A program made the translations under genes and the position numbers. A stretch of DNA of 16,060 nt. Source: Entophlyctis helioformis. Taxonomy: Eukaryota > Chytridiomycota > Chytridiomycetes > Chytridiales > Chytriomycetaceae. Where the stretch lies: positions 1-16,060 of the forward strand of contig JAHLKH010000382.1 in assembly GCA_025526915.1 (NCBI GenBank), given 5' to 3'. The stretch's first letter is position 1. Each line of letters begins with the position of its first letter. Under the pieces are notes generated by a model, which was not told where the DNA came from, did not search any database, and worked only from the letters and a program-made list of their open reading frames with translations. Of the stretch, positions 1 through 7,780 are shown in pieces.

Positions 1-338
1 TTGTGCCAATCCCATACATTGCCGACGCCATTGGCATCATTGACAAGATCCTCACGAATGTCAAGGACGGTGTGGACAGCATTGGCGGTCTGAAGAGCTT
101 CCTGGCCGACCTCAAGGAACTCAAGACGATCCTTGCACCGATGGCCAACCAGTGGTTCTCTGCCGATGTGCATCGCAAGTGCGCCGAGCTGGTGGATCTG
201 CTCAAGCAAGTTCAGGCGTTCATCCAGGTTGGCGACAGCGCGACCGGCAGCTGGTTCGGGTTTTTGACTGGAGCCAAGGGGGCCGAGGTTGAAGCCCAGA
301 TCAGAGGATACAATAGCCGTCTTGCCAAGATCAAGGAG

Positions 339-405
339 GTGTGTGACGATCGCTTTGCTCTCATGGATCTGTGCACTTGGCTGACTGACACTCTCCACCC
401 ACCAG
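339..405 (+). other. intron 1 of the pseudokinase gene
   Basis: Starts GTGTGT, ends CACCAG, 67 nt, phase 0, with a branch-site-like CTGAC about 20-25 nt before the acceptor. Removing it joins ...AKIKE to LISFAMQVDS... and restores a continuous helical reading; without removal the frame runs into unrelated sequence and stops at 554. Confidence 0.65.
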
Positions 406-503
406 CTGATCTCGTTCGCCATGCAAGTGGACTCTGCTGTCATGCTCATGCACACGGCCAAGAAACTCAACCTGATCGACACCAAGACAGACAAGATCCT
501 GCA

Positions 504-571
504 GTGCGTGTTGCTGCCATGGACTGCCACCACCACACCATGGCCATCCACTGACACGCGATGCTGCACAG
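504..571 (+). other. intron 2 of the pseudokinase gene
   Basis: Starts GTGCGT, ends GCACAG, 68 nt, phase 2 (CA|A codes Gln). It contains CTGAC about 20 nt before the acceptor. It links the helical domain frame to the kinase frame. Confidence 0.6.
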
Positions 572-1008
572 ATTCCTCCGTCCCCGTACTCTCCACCTTC
601 GCCACGACGACTTTCTCATCTCCGCCGTCCCTGAAGACTCCAAGGGCACATTCACAGTGTACAAGGCCAAGATGGATGGCATGGATTTTGTGCTCAAGAC
701 TTTTAAGCAGCCATCCAACCCAGAAGCGATTGAGAACGAGGCACGCCGGTGGTTCAAGCTCAACCACGCCAGCCTGCTGCCCATCACAGGCATCTGCCTC
801 AAGGGCAAGGACAGCCAGAAGCCATTTCTCGCCTTCCCATTCGTAGAGCACGATCTCAAGTCCTTCATGAAAGCCCATCCTTGTCTTTCCATGGAGGATC
901 GCATCTCCATTCTCATTCGTCTGGTTCGCGGTATCCAGTATCTGCACAAGTATGCACCTGGTGCACCGATTGTGCATGGCTCACTGAATCTAAGCCATGT
1001 CCGCGTTG

Positions 1009-1098
1009 GTAAGTGTGCTGTGGATACACATTGGCTTTCATGTCAATGCATTGCTGGATCGTATGCAGATGGACTGATTGAATGACATGCCATGACAG
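1009..1098 (+). other. intron 3 of the pseudokinase gene
   Basis: Starts with the consensus donor GTAAGT and ends GACAG, 90 nt, phase 1 (G|AG codes Glu). It falls between the degenerate catalytic loop and the degenerate DFG segment, and in-frame stops inside it require removal. Confidence 0.75.
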
Positions 1099-1321
1099 AG
1101 GCAAAGATGAATGATGCTGGCACTCTCAAGATCCGCAGTGTCAAGATTGTGCCCAACATCAAGTCAGCTGGCACTGCCACACAAGTGATGGACTCCCCCT
1201 TTCTAGCTCCTGAGGCTAAGGAGGATGGCTATGTTGCCAAGGAGCCACTTGACATCTATGCCTTTGGCATCATTGCCAAGGCAGTGCTGTCCTGTGAGCT
1301 GCCAGGGCAGCTGGATCTGGA

Positions 1322-1578
1322 TGTAACACTGGGCCTCCAGGCGGACTTGCCGGCTGGTTGCAGGGGCAGTGAGTATGCACGCGAGGAAGGGCGGGCAGAC
1401 GACTTCATTGAGACATAAGCACGGACCTGGTTGCAGGGGCAGTGAGTATGCACGCGAGGAAGGGCGGGCAGACGACTGCAAGAACGGGGGCAACCAGAGC
1501 GGGGGACGCGGCCGGGCGATGTCTGTCCGGTCACGTGGGTCACGTGGATCACGTGACCGCGACCGAGCATCCGTTACA
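1322..1578 (-). repeat. gypsy 3' LTR (257 bp)
   Basis: Bounded by TGTAAC and GTTACA inverted ends (TG...CA). Same length as 6962-7218, with four substitutions at 1422, 1474, 1518 and 1543, where this copy keeps CpG. It supplies antisense sequence, and a stop codon, to the end of the pseudokinase reading frame. It contains a 50-bp direct repeat (1354-1403 and 1427-1476) and three CACGTG boxes (1532, 1541, 1550). Confidence 0.95.
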
Positions 1579-1587
1579 CTCCCCCCA
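1579..1587 (-). other. polypurine tract of the gypsy element
   Basis: On the minus strand TGGGGGGAG lies directly before the 3' LTR, the place and composition expected for the plus-strand DNA primer. It confirms 1578 as the LTR edge and the minus-strand orientation. Confidence 0.8.
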
Positions 1588-1631
1588 GCGTAGACAGCCA
1601 CTCATAAGAAAGAAGAGTGGATGAACAGCGA

Positions 1632-4600
1632 CTAAGAGGATGCATGGGCGTTGCACACACGAGAGGCAGAAGTGCGGGCAACGATGGACGCATAGGACAC
1701 AGGACGGGGAACCGTGCGCTCAGAGCGACGAGGTGGGGCGGGATGGTTGAGAGGGGGAAGAGAAGAGAGAGAGAAGGAAGGAGGAGAAGAGGGAGGAGGG
1801 AGAGGAGGGAAGGATGGAGGGAGAGAGGGAGATGCGGGTGCAGCAGGTGCGATCGGCTCGTCAGCCGGAGCAGGTGCCAGGGCCGGCTCGGACGGGAAGG
1901 ACCGCGGGTGGCGGCCAAACGCCAGGAAGAAGGGTGCAAAGCCAGACGACGCAGACGGCGCGCAGTTGAGGCCAAAGCAGGTGGGACCGAGCAGCAGCGG
2001 CCAGTCAGAGCCGTGGTAATCGGCCGCCTTGGCGAGCGCATCCTTGATGGTGCGGATGCTGCGTTCGGCCAAGCCGTCAGTCTGCTGGTGGCGAGCCGTG
2101 CTGAGGTTCTGCTTGATCCGGGCAGCGGTGCAGAGGCTCGACCAGAAGGCCGACATCCAGCGGGCGTCGCGGTCCGAGACGATGCCGACGGGGAAGCCCT
2201 TGCCCGAGCAGACCCAGCGAGTCAGGAAGAGCTCGGCCAGCTCCTGGGCCGACGACGAGCGGCGGCACGGGAACGCGTCGCAGAGACCGGACAGGCGATC
2301 AACCACAACCAGAGCAGCATCAAACGCATCGTCTTGTCCGCCCGCGGGCAGGAACATGACGTCCATGGCGACGCTCGAGAAGCAGTCGTCCGGGATCGCG
2401 AGTGGATGCAGCAGGCCGTCAGGCCGGTGATTGGGCGTGCGGTGGCGCTGGCACACGTCGCATGAGGCGACGTAGGCGGCAATGTCCTCGGACATTCTGG
2501 GCCAGAAGTACCGGTTCGACAAGCGGCTGGTGGTCCGCTGACGTCCCTGGTGCGCACCGAAGGGAGAGTCGTGGTAGTGGGCGAGCAGATCCGCGCGCAG
2601 AGACTGCGGCACGTACAAGCGGTTGCCTTTGTACCACCACGCGCCATCCAAGCACTCCATGTGCACTACGACCTTGCGGTCGGCCGGCGTGGCTGACGAC
2701 GGGTCAGCCTTCCAGCCAGGCAGTCTGGAGGCGAATGGGTCGGCCGGCAACGCCGCACGCACGTCTTTCGCCCAGTCAGAGTCAGTGCGCAGATTGGCAG
2801 CACGGATCGGGACGGGCGAGCGACAGTTTGTGCAGAGAGGGGCCTTTGAGGGATCGCGGGACAGCAGATCGGCCAGCGAGTTGAGCTCGCCAGGCACGTA
2901 CTCAATGGATGTATCAAACTCCTGCAGAGACAGGACCCATCGAGCCTGCCGATCAGACAGGTGGGGCTGTGTGGCCAACCAGACCAGCGCCTTGTGGTCA
3001 GTGTGCGTGACAGAGTGCACACTGGACAGCAGATGACGGAAACGCGAGAAGAACTCCACGATGGCGAGCAACTCGCGTTCATGGGTTGGATAGTTCATCT
3101 CGGCCGGGCTAAGCTTACGTGACCAGCAGGCCACCAGCTTCTCGCCATCTGGGTGGATCTGCAACAGGTAGCCGGCAATGACGTAGTTGCTGGCATCAGT
3201 GTAGACATGCGTTTCCAGAGCCGGGTCAAAGAACCGCAGCTCGGTCGCTTTCAGCACTGCCTGTTGCAGGTCTTCCACAGCCTGCTTTTGAGCAGGGCCC
3301 CACTCCCACTTGGCATTCTTGGCTAGCAGCTTGTAAAGTGGCAGACACATGGTGGCGTACGCCTTTGCAGGGTTCGGCCCACCAATGAATGACTTTAACC
3401 ACACAAGCTTGCCAAGCCAAGTTGCCAGAGTGGTTGTGTTTGAGATGTGTGGCGCTGCTGCCATGTCCTGCAAGTGCTTTGGCGCAATGGAATAACCAGT
3501 GGGCGAAAGCACGTGACCGCAGAACTCAATGTCCTGCTGCAGGATCATGCACTTGGACGGCTTAATGTACAATTGAGCCTCCAGTAGCAGCTTGAGAACA
3601 GTGCGTAGGTGTTTGATATGCTCCTTGTACGTCGCGCTGTAGATGTAGATGTCGTCCATGTACACCGAGACGCACGTGCCCAGCAGCTCATTGAGCGTCG
3701 ACTGGATGGCCTGTGTAAACACAGCCGGAGCATTGGTCAGCCCAAAAGGCATGACCGTGAACTCAAAGTGACCAAACTGGGTGGAGAACGCAGTTTTCCA
3801 CTGGTCCTCCGCCTTAACACGGATGTTAAGGAAGCCCTCGCGGATGTCAAGCATCGAGCGGAAGGGTTTGTTTGCCAAGTTATCACGGAGGGTCTCAATC
3901 TCCGGGATCGCACTGTGGAACTTCACCGAGATGTTGTTCAAGCCGCGGTAGTCGATGACCAACCGCAGCGAACCATCCTTCTTGCGGACAAAGAGCGTGC
4001 CGGCGCCCAAAGGCGATGACGAGCGGCGGATGTAACCTTTGGTGTACCACTCGTCTAGCTGCTTCTTGAGCGCTATGGATGCATCCTGGTTCAGTCTCTT
4101 GAGGCCACGACGCGGCGGCAGCTGCGCATCCTTAATGAAAGGGATCGCAATCTCGAACTCCGAGTCGTGCGCATGGCCTTGCGGCGGGCAGCAGACCTCG
4201 TAGTAGTCGATGAATGCCTTCTGCGTCTCCTCGTCCGGGCAGACTGGAAGGTAGGGGTACTTCTCCTTCAGCTCGTCCGGGGTGAGGCCGTTTGCAGCCG
4301 CGACGCGAAGGCGCGCATCAGCAGCCGCCTCGCGGTCCTCAGGCAGGTCATCCACATAAACCAGCTCCGCGTACTCGTCCGGATGGGCGAGGATGTCCGA
4401 CATGGTAACCACGATGTCAGAGTGCGGCCGGTGGTGGGGGACAGCAGACGGCAGAGCGTCCGCATGCTGCCAGATGTGGTGCACATCGGGGCGCGACTCG
4501 GTCGAGAAGCGGAAAACACCGCGACGGAAGTTGAATGACGCCTTCGCGGTCGTGCGCAGCCACGGCATGCCCAGGATGACATCATCCACGCCGTCATAGA

Positions 4601-6875
4601 CAAGGAACCGCACTCTGCCAACAGCATCTGTTCTGTCAGCGAGCGTGAGGTATACCTCTGAATCTAGCCTCTGCAAGTTGCCGTTGGCAAACTCGAGAGT
4701 CACCGCCTGCCGGGTGAACGGCCGGGCAGCGGCGAGCAGGCCATTGGCATCCAACCAATGGCGAGCCACTAGATTCGCGCTGCTGCCAGTGTCCACCAGG
4801 ACGCTGGCGCTGCGATTGTCTAAGAAGACAGGGAAGGTGCACCGGTTCTCTGTGATGGGCTTCACAGGAGCCAGGTGCCCCTCCTTCAGTCGCGACGGCG
4901 GCAACACAGGACAAACAGGGTGATCAGGGGCCACAGAGGGCAACCTTTTATTCGCATCAGCCACAACTGGACTACTCTTCTTCATCTGCGTCGCTGTACT
5001 GGGTCCCGTCGTCTGAGAACGACGAGACGGTTTCGAGCGACCGCGAGCCGGAGCCATTGCTGGTGCGCCGTCGTCACGGGCAGGGACCGATGGAGGTTCG
5101 GTGTCAGCATTGGGCTTACGCACGGCTGCAGGCTTAGCCGCCGAAGCGTGCTTGGCCGCAGGAGCAGGAGGAGCCAGAGGGGGCGAGCGAACGTACCCGG
5201 TTGCCTTGGCCCTTGCTGCGATGCGCCCAACCTTAGAGTGGGGCGGGCGCTGGCTAGGCGATCGGCTGGCATGGTCGGCTGTCGCAGCGGGCGAGGCAGC
5301 CTTACGTGTCTCAGACGCGCTGTTGTTGCCAGAGGGCGCAGGGGTGGCAGCCTTGGGCGATGAGGAGCTCCAAGAACGCGGCGACGCGGCGGCTGTCTTG
5401 CCAGAGCTGGGCGTCGACTTGGCGTCTTGGGCCTTGGCGGCGGCTGCCTCAGCAGTGGCCAGCGCGGTTGACTGCTTGTGGTTGGCCTTCCGCGTGTGCA
5501 GGGCCATGAGGTAATCCCGGATGGCCGCGTACGAGGAGAACGTTTCCGAGGGCGTCGCCTTGAGGCGGCCCAGGATGAAGTCGATCTTGAGCTGCTCCGT
5601 GTGGCCAGTGACCTTGAACAGCGCCTCCGCGCGGGGTACCCAGTCCTGGGGGGCCCAGCCGTGGCACGACAGCGGCGGGAAGTCGGAGGCAAGCTTGGCC
5701 TTGGCGCTGATCCGGGCCGAGTCCTGGTGCGTGTAAGTCGACCGGAGGTGCTCGAGGAACGTGTCGAATGTGAACGACGAGGCGTCGGCCTTGTTGTCGA
5801 TGTACCAGGTGGTGACTTCCTGGAGCGCGGCTCCCTGGAAGGCATTCAGGAGCTGCCCAAAGATCCGCGGCATGGGAATCGAGGTGCACGACAGCGACTC
5901 GCAGGTGTTGCCATAAGCCATCTCGATGGCGAGGGCGAACGGCTTGAAAGCCGCGTGGGTGGCCGTCCAATCGACGTCCATCGAACCCTCAACCATCACA
6001 AAGCCCTGGAATGGCACAAGCTTGCTGCCCAGGTTGTCTGCAAACAGCTTGGCAGGGCTGCGGGCATCCACCGAGGATCCAGACGCGAGGGTCGGACGCG
6101 AGTCCACCGAGGACCCAAGCGCCTGGACCGAATGCGCAGTCTGCTGGGCGGCTGTGGCTGAGGCCTGCGCCAACGCGGCGTTTGCCGTTCTGGTGGCCTT
6201 GGCGACGGCATCTGAGAGGGCCTGCTCCAGTGCAATCACGGATTCCGACGTGTTGGCGACGCTCTTCTGCAGGCCCTGTATGGCCTCTGAGTTGGCCTCG
6301 ACGGAGTCAAAGAGTGCCACCATGCGTTGGTGGTGGAGCTGGATGGCATTGGAGTAGGCCTCGGCCTGCCTGGCGGCCATGTCGCGGTCCGACTGCAGCT
6401 GAAGCCGCAGATCGTTGAGGGCTGCGTGGGCAGCGGCCGCAGATGATGTGGTCGCCCTGAGTGCGCGGCCGGTGTCCAATGTCACCGTGCCAAGGCGTGC
6501 CAGCTCCGCAATCATGTAGTCATCGACTGTGGTGCCAGGCTGCTCAGGGCGGCTTGCGGCGCCCGGCTGGGCGGCCGGCGTGCTGGAGAGGAACGCCTCT
6601 TGGTGCCGACCGGAACCCGCATCGTGGCGGCCCAACAGGTCGGCCGAGGATTGGCGGCGCGCCGCTGAGGCGCCAAAAGACACGCCCAGAGCAGAGTCGG
6701 CCATCAAGACAGACGACGTACCCGCAGGGTCGAGGCGGTGCTGGAACCTTAAGGGGGTGGCATCGATGAACGAGGGGGCCGTATCGAACGAGGCCTCGCC
6801 GAGGAGGTCCTGGTCGGTGCCCGAGGGGGCGGCGGCTGAGTGAGCCGAGGCCCTGGGCGAATGCTCGACGGCCAT
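1632..6875 (-). CDS. Gag-Pol polyprotein of the Ty3/gypsy element
   Basis: 1747 codons, no stop or frameshift. The start was chosen at MAVEHS, the first ATG inside the 5' LTR; the frame is open farther upstream through the LTR, apparently by chance. Gag: Ala-rich probable coiled coil (about 90-250), then a capsid-like segment and a basic, Ser/Pro/Ala-rich linker with no CCHC knuckle. Protease: DTGSS at 695. RT: LDI Asp at 1010, YMDD at 1072-1075. RNase H: Asp 1227, Asp 1293, Asp 1336 (SLADLLSRD). Integrase: HHCC zinc region ending CDVC (Cys 1472 and 1475), then D1505, D1568, E1604 with D-x35-E spacing. After AFGRHPRSF the protein becomes a Pro/Ser-rich tail ending in RRSERTVPRPVSYASIVA; no GPY/F module or chromodomain is visible. 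All catalytic residues looked for are present. Confidence 0.95.
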   Translation of the reverse strand: MAVEHSPRASAHSAAAPSGTDQDLLGEASFDTAPSFIDATPLRFQHRLDPAGTSSVLMADSALGVSFGASAARRQSSADLLGRHDAGSGRHQEAFLSSTPAAQPGAASRPEQPGTTVDDYMIAELARLGTVTLDTGRALRATTSSAAAAHAALNDLRLQLQSDRDMAARQAEAYSNAIQLHHQRMVALFDSVEANSEAIQGLQKSVANTSESVIALEQALSDAVAKATRTANAALAQASATAAQQTAHSVQALGSSVDSRPTLASGSSVDARSPAKLFADNLGSKLVPFQGFVMVEGSMDVDWTATHAAFKPFALAIEMAYGNTCESLSCTSIPMPRIFGQLLNAFQGAALQEVTTWYIDNKADASSFTFDTFLEHLRSTYTHQDSARISAKAKLASDFPPLSCHGWAPQDWVPRAEALFKVTGHTEQLKIDFILGRLKATPSETFSSYAAIRDYLMALHTRKANHKQSTALATAEAAAAKAQDAKSTPSSGKTAAASPRSWSSSSPKAATPAPSGNNSASETRKAASPAATADHASRSPSQRPPHSKVGRIAARAKATGYVRSPPLAPPAPAAKHASAAKPAAVRKPNADTEPPSVPARDDGAPAMAPARGRSKPSRRSQTTGPSTATQMKKSSPVVADANKRLPSVAPDHPVCPVLPPSRLKEGHLAPVKPITENRCTFPVFLDNRSASVLVDTGSSANLVARHWLDANGLLAAARPFTRQAVTLEFANGNLQRLDSEVYLTLADRTDAVGRVRFLVYDGVDDVILGMPWLRTTAKASFNFRRGVFRFSTESRPDVHHIWQHADALPSAVPHHRPHSDIVVTMSDILAHPDEYAELVYVDDLPEDREAAADARLRVAAANGLTPDELKEKYPYLPVCPDEETQKAFIDYYEVCCPPQGHAHDSEFEIAIPFIKDAQLPPRRGLKRLNQDASIALKKQLDEWYTKGYIRRSSSPLGAGTLFVRKKDGSLRLVIDYRGLNNISVKFHSAIPEIETLRDNLANKPFRSMLDIREGFLNIRVKAEDQWKTAFSTQFGHFEFTVMPFGLTNAPAVFTQAIQSTLNELLGTCVSVYMDDIYIYSATYKEHIKHLRTVLKLLLEAQLYIKPSKCMILQQDIEFCGHVLSPTGYSIAPKHLQDMAAAPHISNTTTLATWLGKLVWLKSFIGGPNPAKAYATMCLPLYKLLAKNAKWEWGPAQKQAVEDLQQAVLKATELRFFDPALETHVYTDASNYVIAGYLLQIHPDGEKLVACWSRKLSPAEMNYPTHERELLAIVEFFSRFRHLLSSVHSVTHTDHKALVWLATQPHLSDRQARWVLSLQEFDTSIEYVPGELNSLADLLSRDPSKAPLCTNCRSPVPIRAANLRTDSDWAKDVRAALPADPFASRLPGWKADPSSATPADRKVVVHMECLDGAWWYKGNRLYVPQSLRADLLAHYHDSPFGAHQGRQRTTSRLSNRYFWPRMSEDIAAYVASCDVCQRHRTPNHRPDGLLHPLAIPDDCFSSVAMDVMFLPAGGQDDAFDAALVVVDRLSGLCDAFPCRRSSSAQELAELFLTRWVCSGKGFPVGIVSDRDARWMSAFWSSLCTAARIKQNLSTARHQQTDGLAERSIRTIKDALAKAADYHGSDWPLLLGPTCFGLNCAPSASSGFAPFFLAFGRHPRSFPSEPALAPAPADEPIAPAAPASPSLPPSFPPLPPPSSPPSFSLSSLPPLNHPAPPRRSERTVPRPVSYASIVARTSASRVCNAHASS
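1749..1832 (+). repeat. homopurine tract inside the gypsy polyprotein gene
   Basis: The plus strand is pure A/G for 66 bases (1749-1814), then one T, then 17 more purines. On the minus strand it encodes the Pro/Ser/Leu tail of the integrase. Mirror-like purine runs of this length can form triplex DNA. Confidence 0.8.
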
Positions 6876-6953
6876 CCGAAAAAAAAACGGAGAAACGACG
6901 GAAAAATCGATCGACGGCGGCGGGGAACGGCGGCCGACGGCGTCGAAAGGGGG

Positions 6954-6961
6954 GTTCTTGC
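6954..6961 (-). other. primer binding site, probably self-priming
   Basis: Directly inside the 5' LTR the minus strand reads GCAAGAAC, not the TGG that would pair with a tRNA CCA end. Its exact complement GTTCTTGC occurs within the same LTR, in transcript sense, at 7125-7118. In Tf1 the primer site pairs with the 5' end of the element's own RNA. By analogy the transcript would start at about 7125. Confidence 0.5.
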
Positions 6962-7218
6962 TGTAACACTGGGCCTCCAGGCGGACTTGCCGGCTGGTTG
7001 CAGGGGCAGTGAGTATGCACGCGAGGAAGGGCGGGCAGACGACTTCATTGAGACATAAGCATGGACCTGGTTGCAGGGGCAGTGAGTATGCACGCGAGGA
7101 AGGGCGGGCAGACAACTGCAAGAACGGGGGCAACCAGAGCGGGGGACGCGGCCGGGCAATGTCTGTCCGGTCACGTGGGTCATGTGGATCACGTGACCGC
7201 GACCGAGCATCCGTTACA
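6962..7218 (-). repeat. gypsy 5' LTR (257 bp)
   Basis: Promoter-bearing LTR. It matches the 3' LTR except for CpG losses at 7062 (C to T), 7114 (G to A), 7158 (G to A) and 7183 (C to T). If the RNA starts near 7125, U3 is about 93 bp and R-U5 about 164 bp. The 50-bp direct repeat (6994-7043 and 7067-7116) then lies in the transcribed part. Confidence 0.95.
7172..7195 (-). promoter_or_regulatory. triple CACGTG box in the 5' LTR
   Basis: CACGTG-type palindromes at 7172, 7181 and 7190, spaced exactly 9 bp. The middle one is CATGTG here and intact in the 3' LTR. CACGTG is the classic bHLH (Cbf1/Pho4/Myc class) site. The cluster lies about 47-70 bp upstream of the inferred RNA start at 7125. Confidence 0.5.
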
Positions 7219-7318
7219 CTGCCGACCGGCGTGCATCCAATCCAAGGCAGATCAGGCAGCTGCGAGCAGTAATCTGCAATGCGACGCCGAGACGGTACTC
7301 TGCGGATTACCAACCAGT
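7219..7318. other. short spacer between the two LTR elements
   Basis: About 100 bp with no feature recognised. Directly after the gypsy LTR a plus-strand frame continues only 17 codons to TAA, with no kinase resemblance, so it does not visibly resume the gene broken at 1321. Confidence 0.5.
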
Positions 7319-7780
7319 TGTTGGACGACGCGTCATTTCTGGTTCATATGACGGGCGGACAAGCCAGTTTCGCCGCACGCGCATTACTCATGCAGAGGCG
7401 TACTTTCACGTGCACCAGTCAAGAAACCACCATCACACACTCTCCACTCTCCATCGCACACTCTCAATCCACTGGTCCTCGATCCTCCACACACACACCA
7501 ATCACTCTCCCACATGCAGCACGTTCACCTGCATGCTCTCTTCCCTCTCTCTGATTCGCCCATCCTACCACTCTGTGTCTCCATGTGACTCTCTCACTTT
7601 TCTTTGCTGCTCGGCTATAAAAGCTGGCAGTTCTAGCTCTACTCTCAATAACATCCCAACCGTCACATTTCAATCTTCAACTCATTGAATCTCGCTTCTC
7701 TCGTCGTCTCTCAAGCAGATCACCCACTTCCCGAGCTCCTGGTTCCTGGATCAGCAACCCGTACGTACCTACCTTTGACA
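7319..7780 (+). repeat. probable copia 5' LTR
   Basis: Begins TGTTGGAC and may end TTTGACA (TG...CA, short TGT/ACA inverted ends), about 462 bp, pyrimidine-rich, with a TATA box at 7616 and a CACGTG box at 7407. No second LTR survives, so both edges are inferred. Confidence 0.45.
7616..7623 (+). promoter_or_regulatory. TATA box of the copia LTR promoter
   Basis: TATAAAAG in a CT-rich context. It is the best core-promoter match upstream of Gag and predicts an RNA start near 7645-7655. Confidence 0.55.

Larger units (their letters stand above)
3..1418 (+). pseudogene. MLKL-like protein: N-terminal helical domain plus pseudokinase, 5' partial and cut by an LTR
   Basis: Host-type gene running in from the left edge (the first codon seen is GTG; the true start lies outside). 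Proposed exons: 3-338, 406-503, 572-1008 and 1099 onward. All junctions are GT-AG and the phases agree (0, 2, 1). Residues 1 to about 145 are helical, Leu/Ile/Lys-rich and resemble the four-helix bundle placed before the pseudokinase in MLKL-type necroptosis proteins. A kinase fold follows. The VAIK-type lysine is kept (VLKTF, about residue 187), as are APE (SPFLAPE) and the DxYxFG helix (DIYAFG). The catalytic loop reads HGSLNLSH (280-287) where HRDLKPEN is expected, and the DFG site reads RSVK (Ser304 for Asp), so phosphotransfer is unlikely. The C-lobe ends after ELPGQLDLD, where the LTR begins; translation runs 32 codons into the LTR to a stop at 1416-1418. The MLKL link is inferred from architecture; a degenerate receptor-like kinase is the alternative. 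Confidence 0.6.
1322..7218 (-). mobile_element. full-length Ty3/gypsy LTR retrotransposon
   Basis: 5897 bp, transcribed on the minus strand: 5' LTR 6962-7218, primer site 6954-6961, Gag-Pol 6875-1632, polypurine tract 1587-1579, 3' LTR 1322-1578. Domain order protease-RT-RNase H-integrase is diagnostic of Ty3/gypsy (Metaviridae). A single uninterrupted frame, apparent self-priming and a Gag with no CCHC knuckle resemble Tf1 of fission yeast. With an open polyprotein and LTRs 98.4% identical, it is a recent insertion that may still be capable of movement. The five bases outside each end (CTGGA on the left, CTGCC on the right) are not a clean target duplication. Confidence 0.95.

Noticed and set aside
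1617..2465. Arg/Gly-rich plus-strand frame opposite the gypsy integrase
   Set aside because: Shadow of the Gag-Pol frame; composition comes from the purine tract and the complement of Pro/Ser codons.
7219..7270. Continuation of the pseudokinase C-lobe right of the gypsy element
   Set aside because: The frame lasts only 17 codons and has no kinase helix motif.
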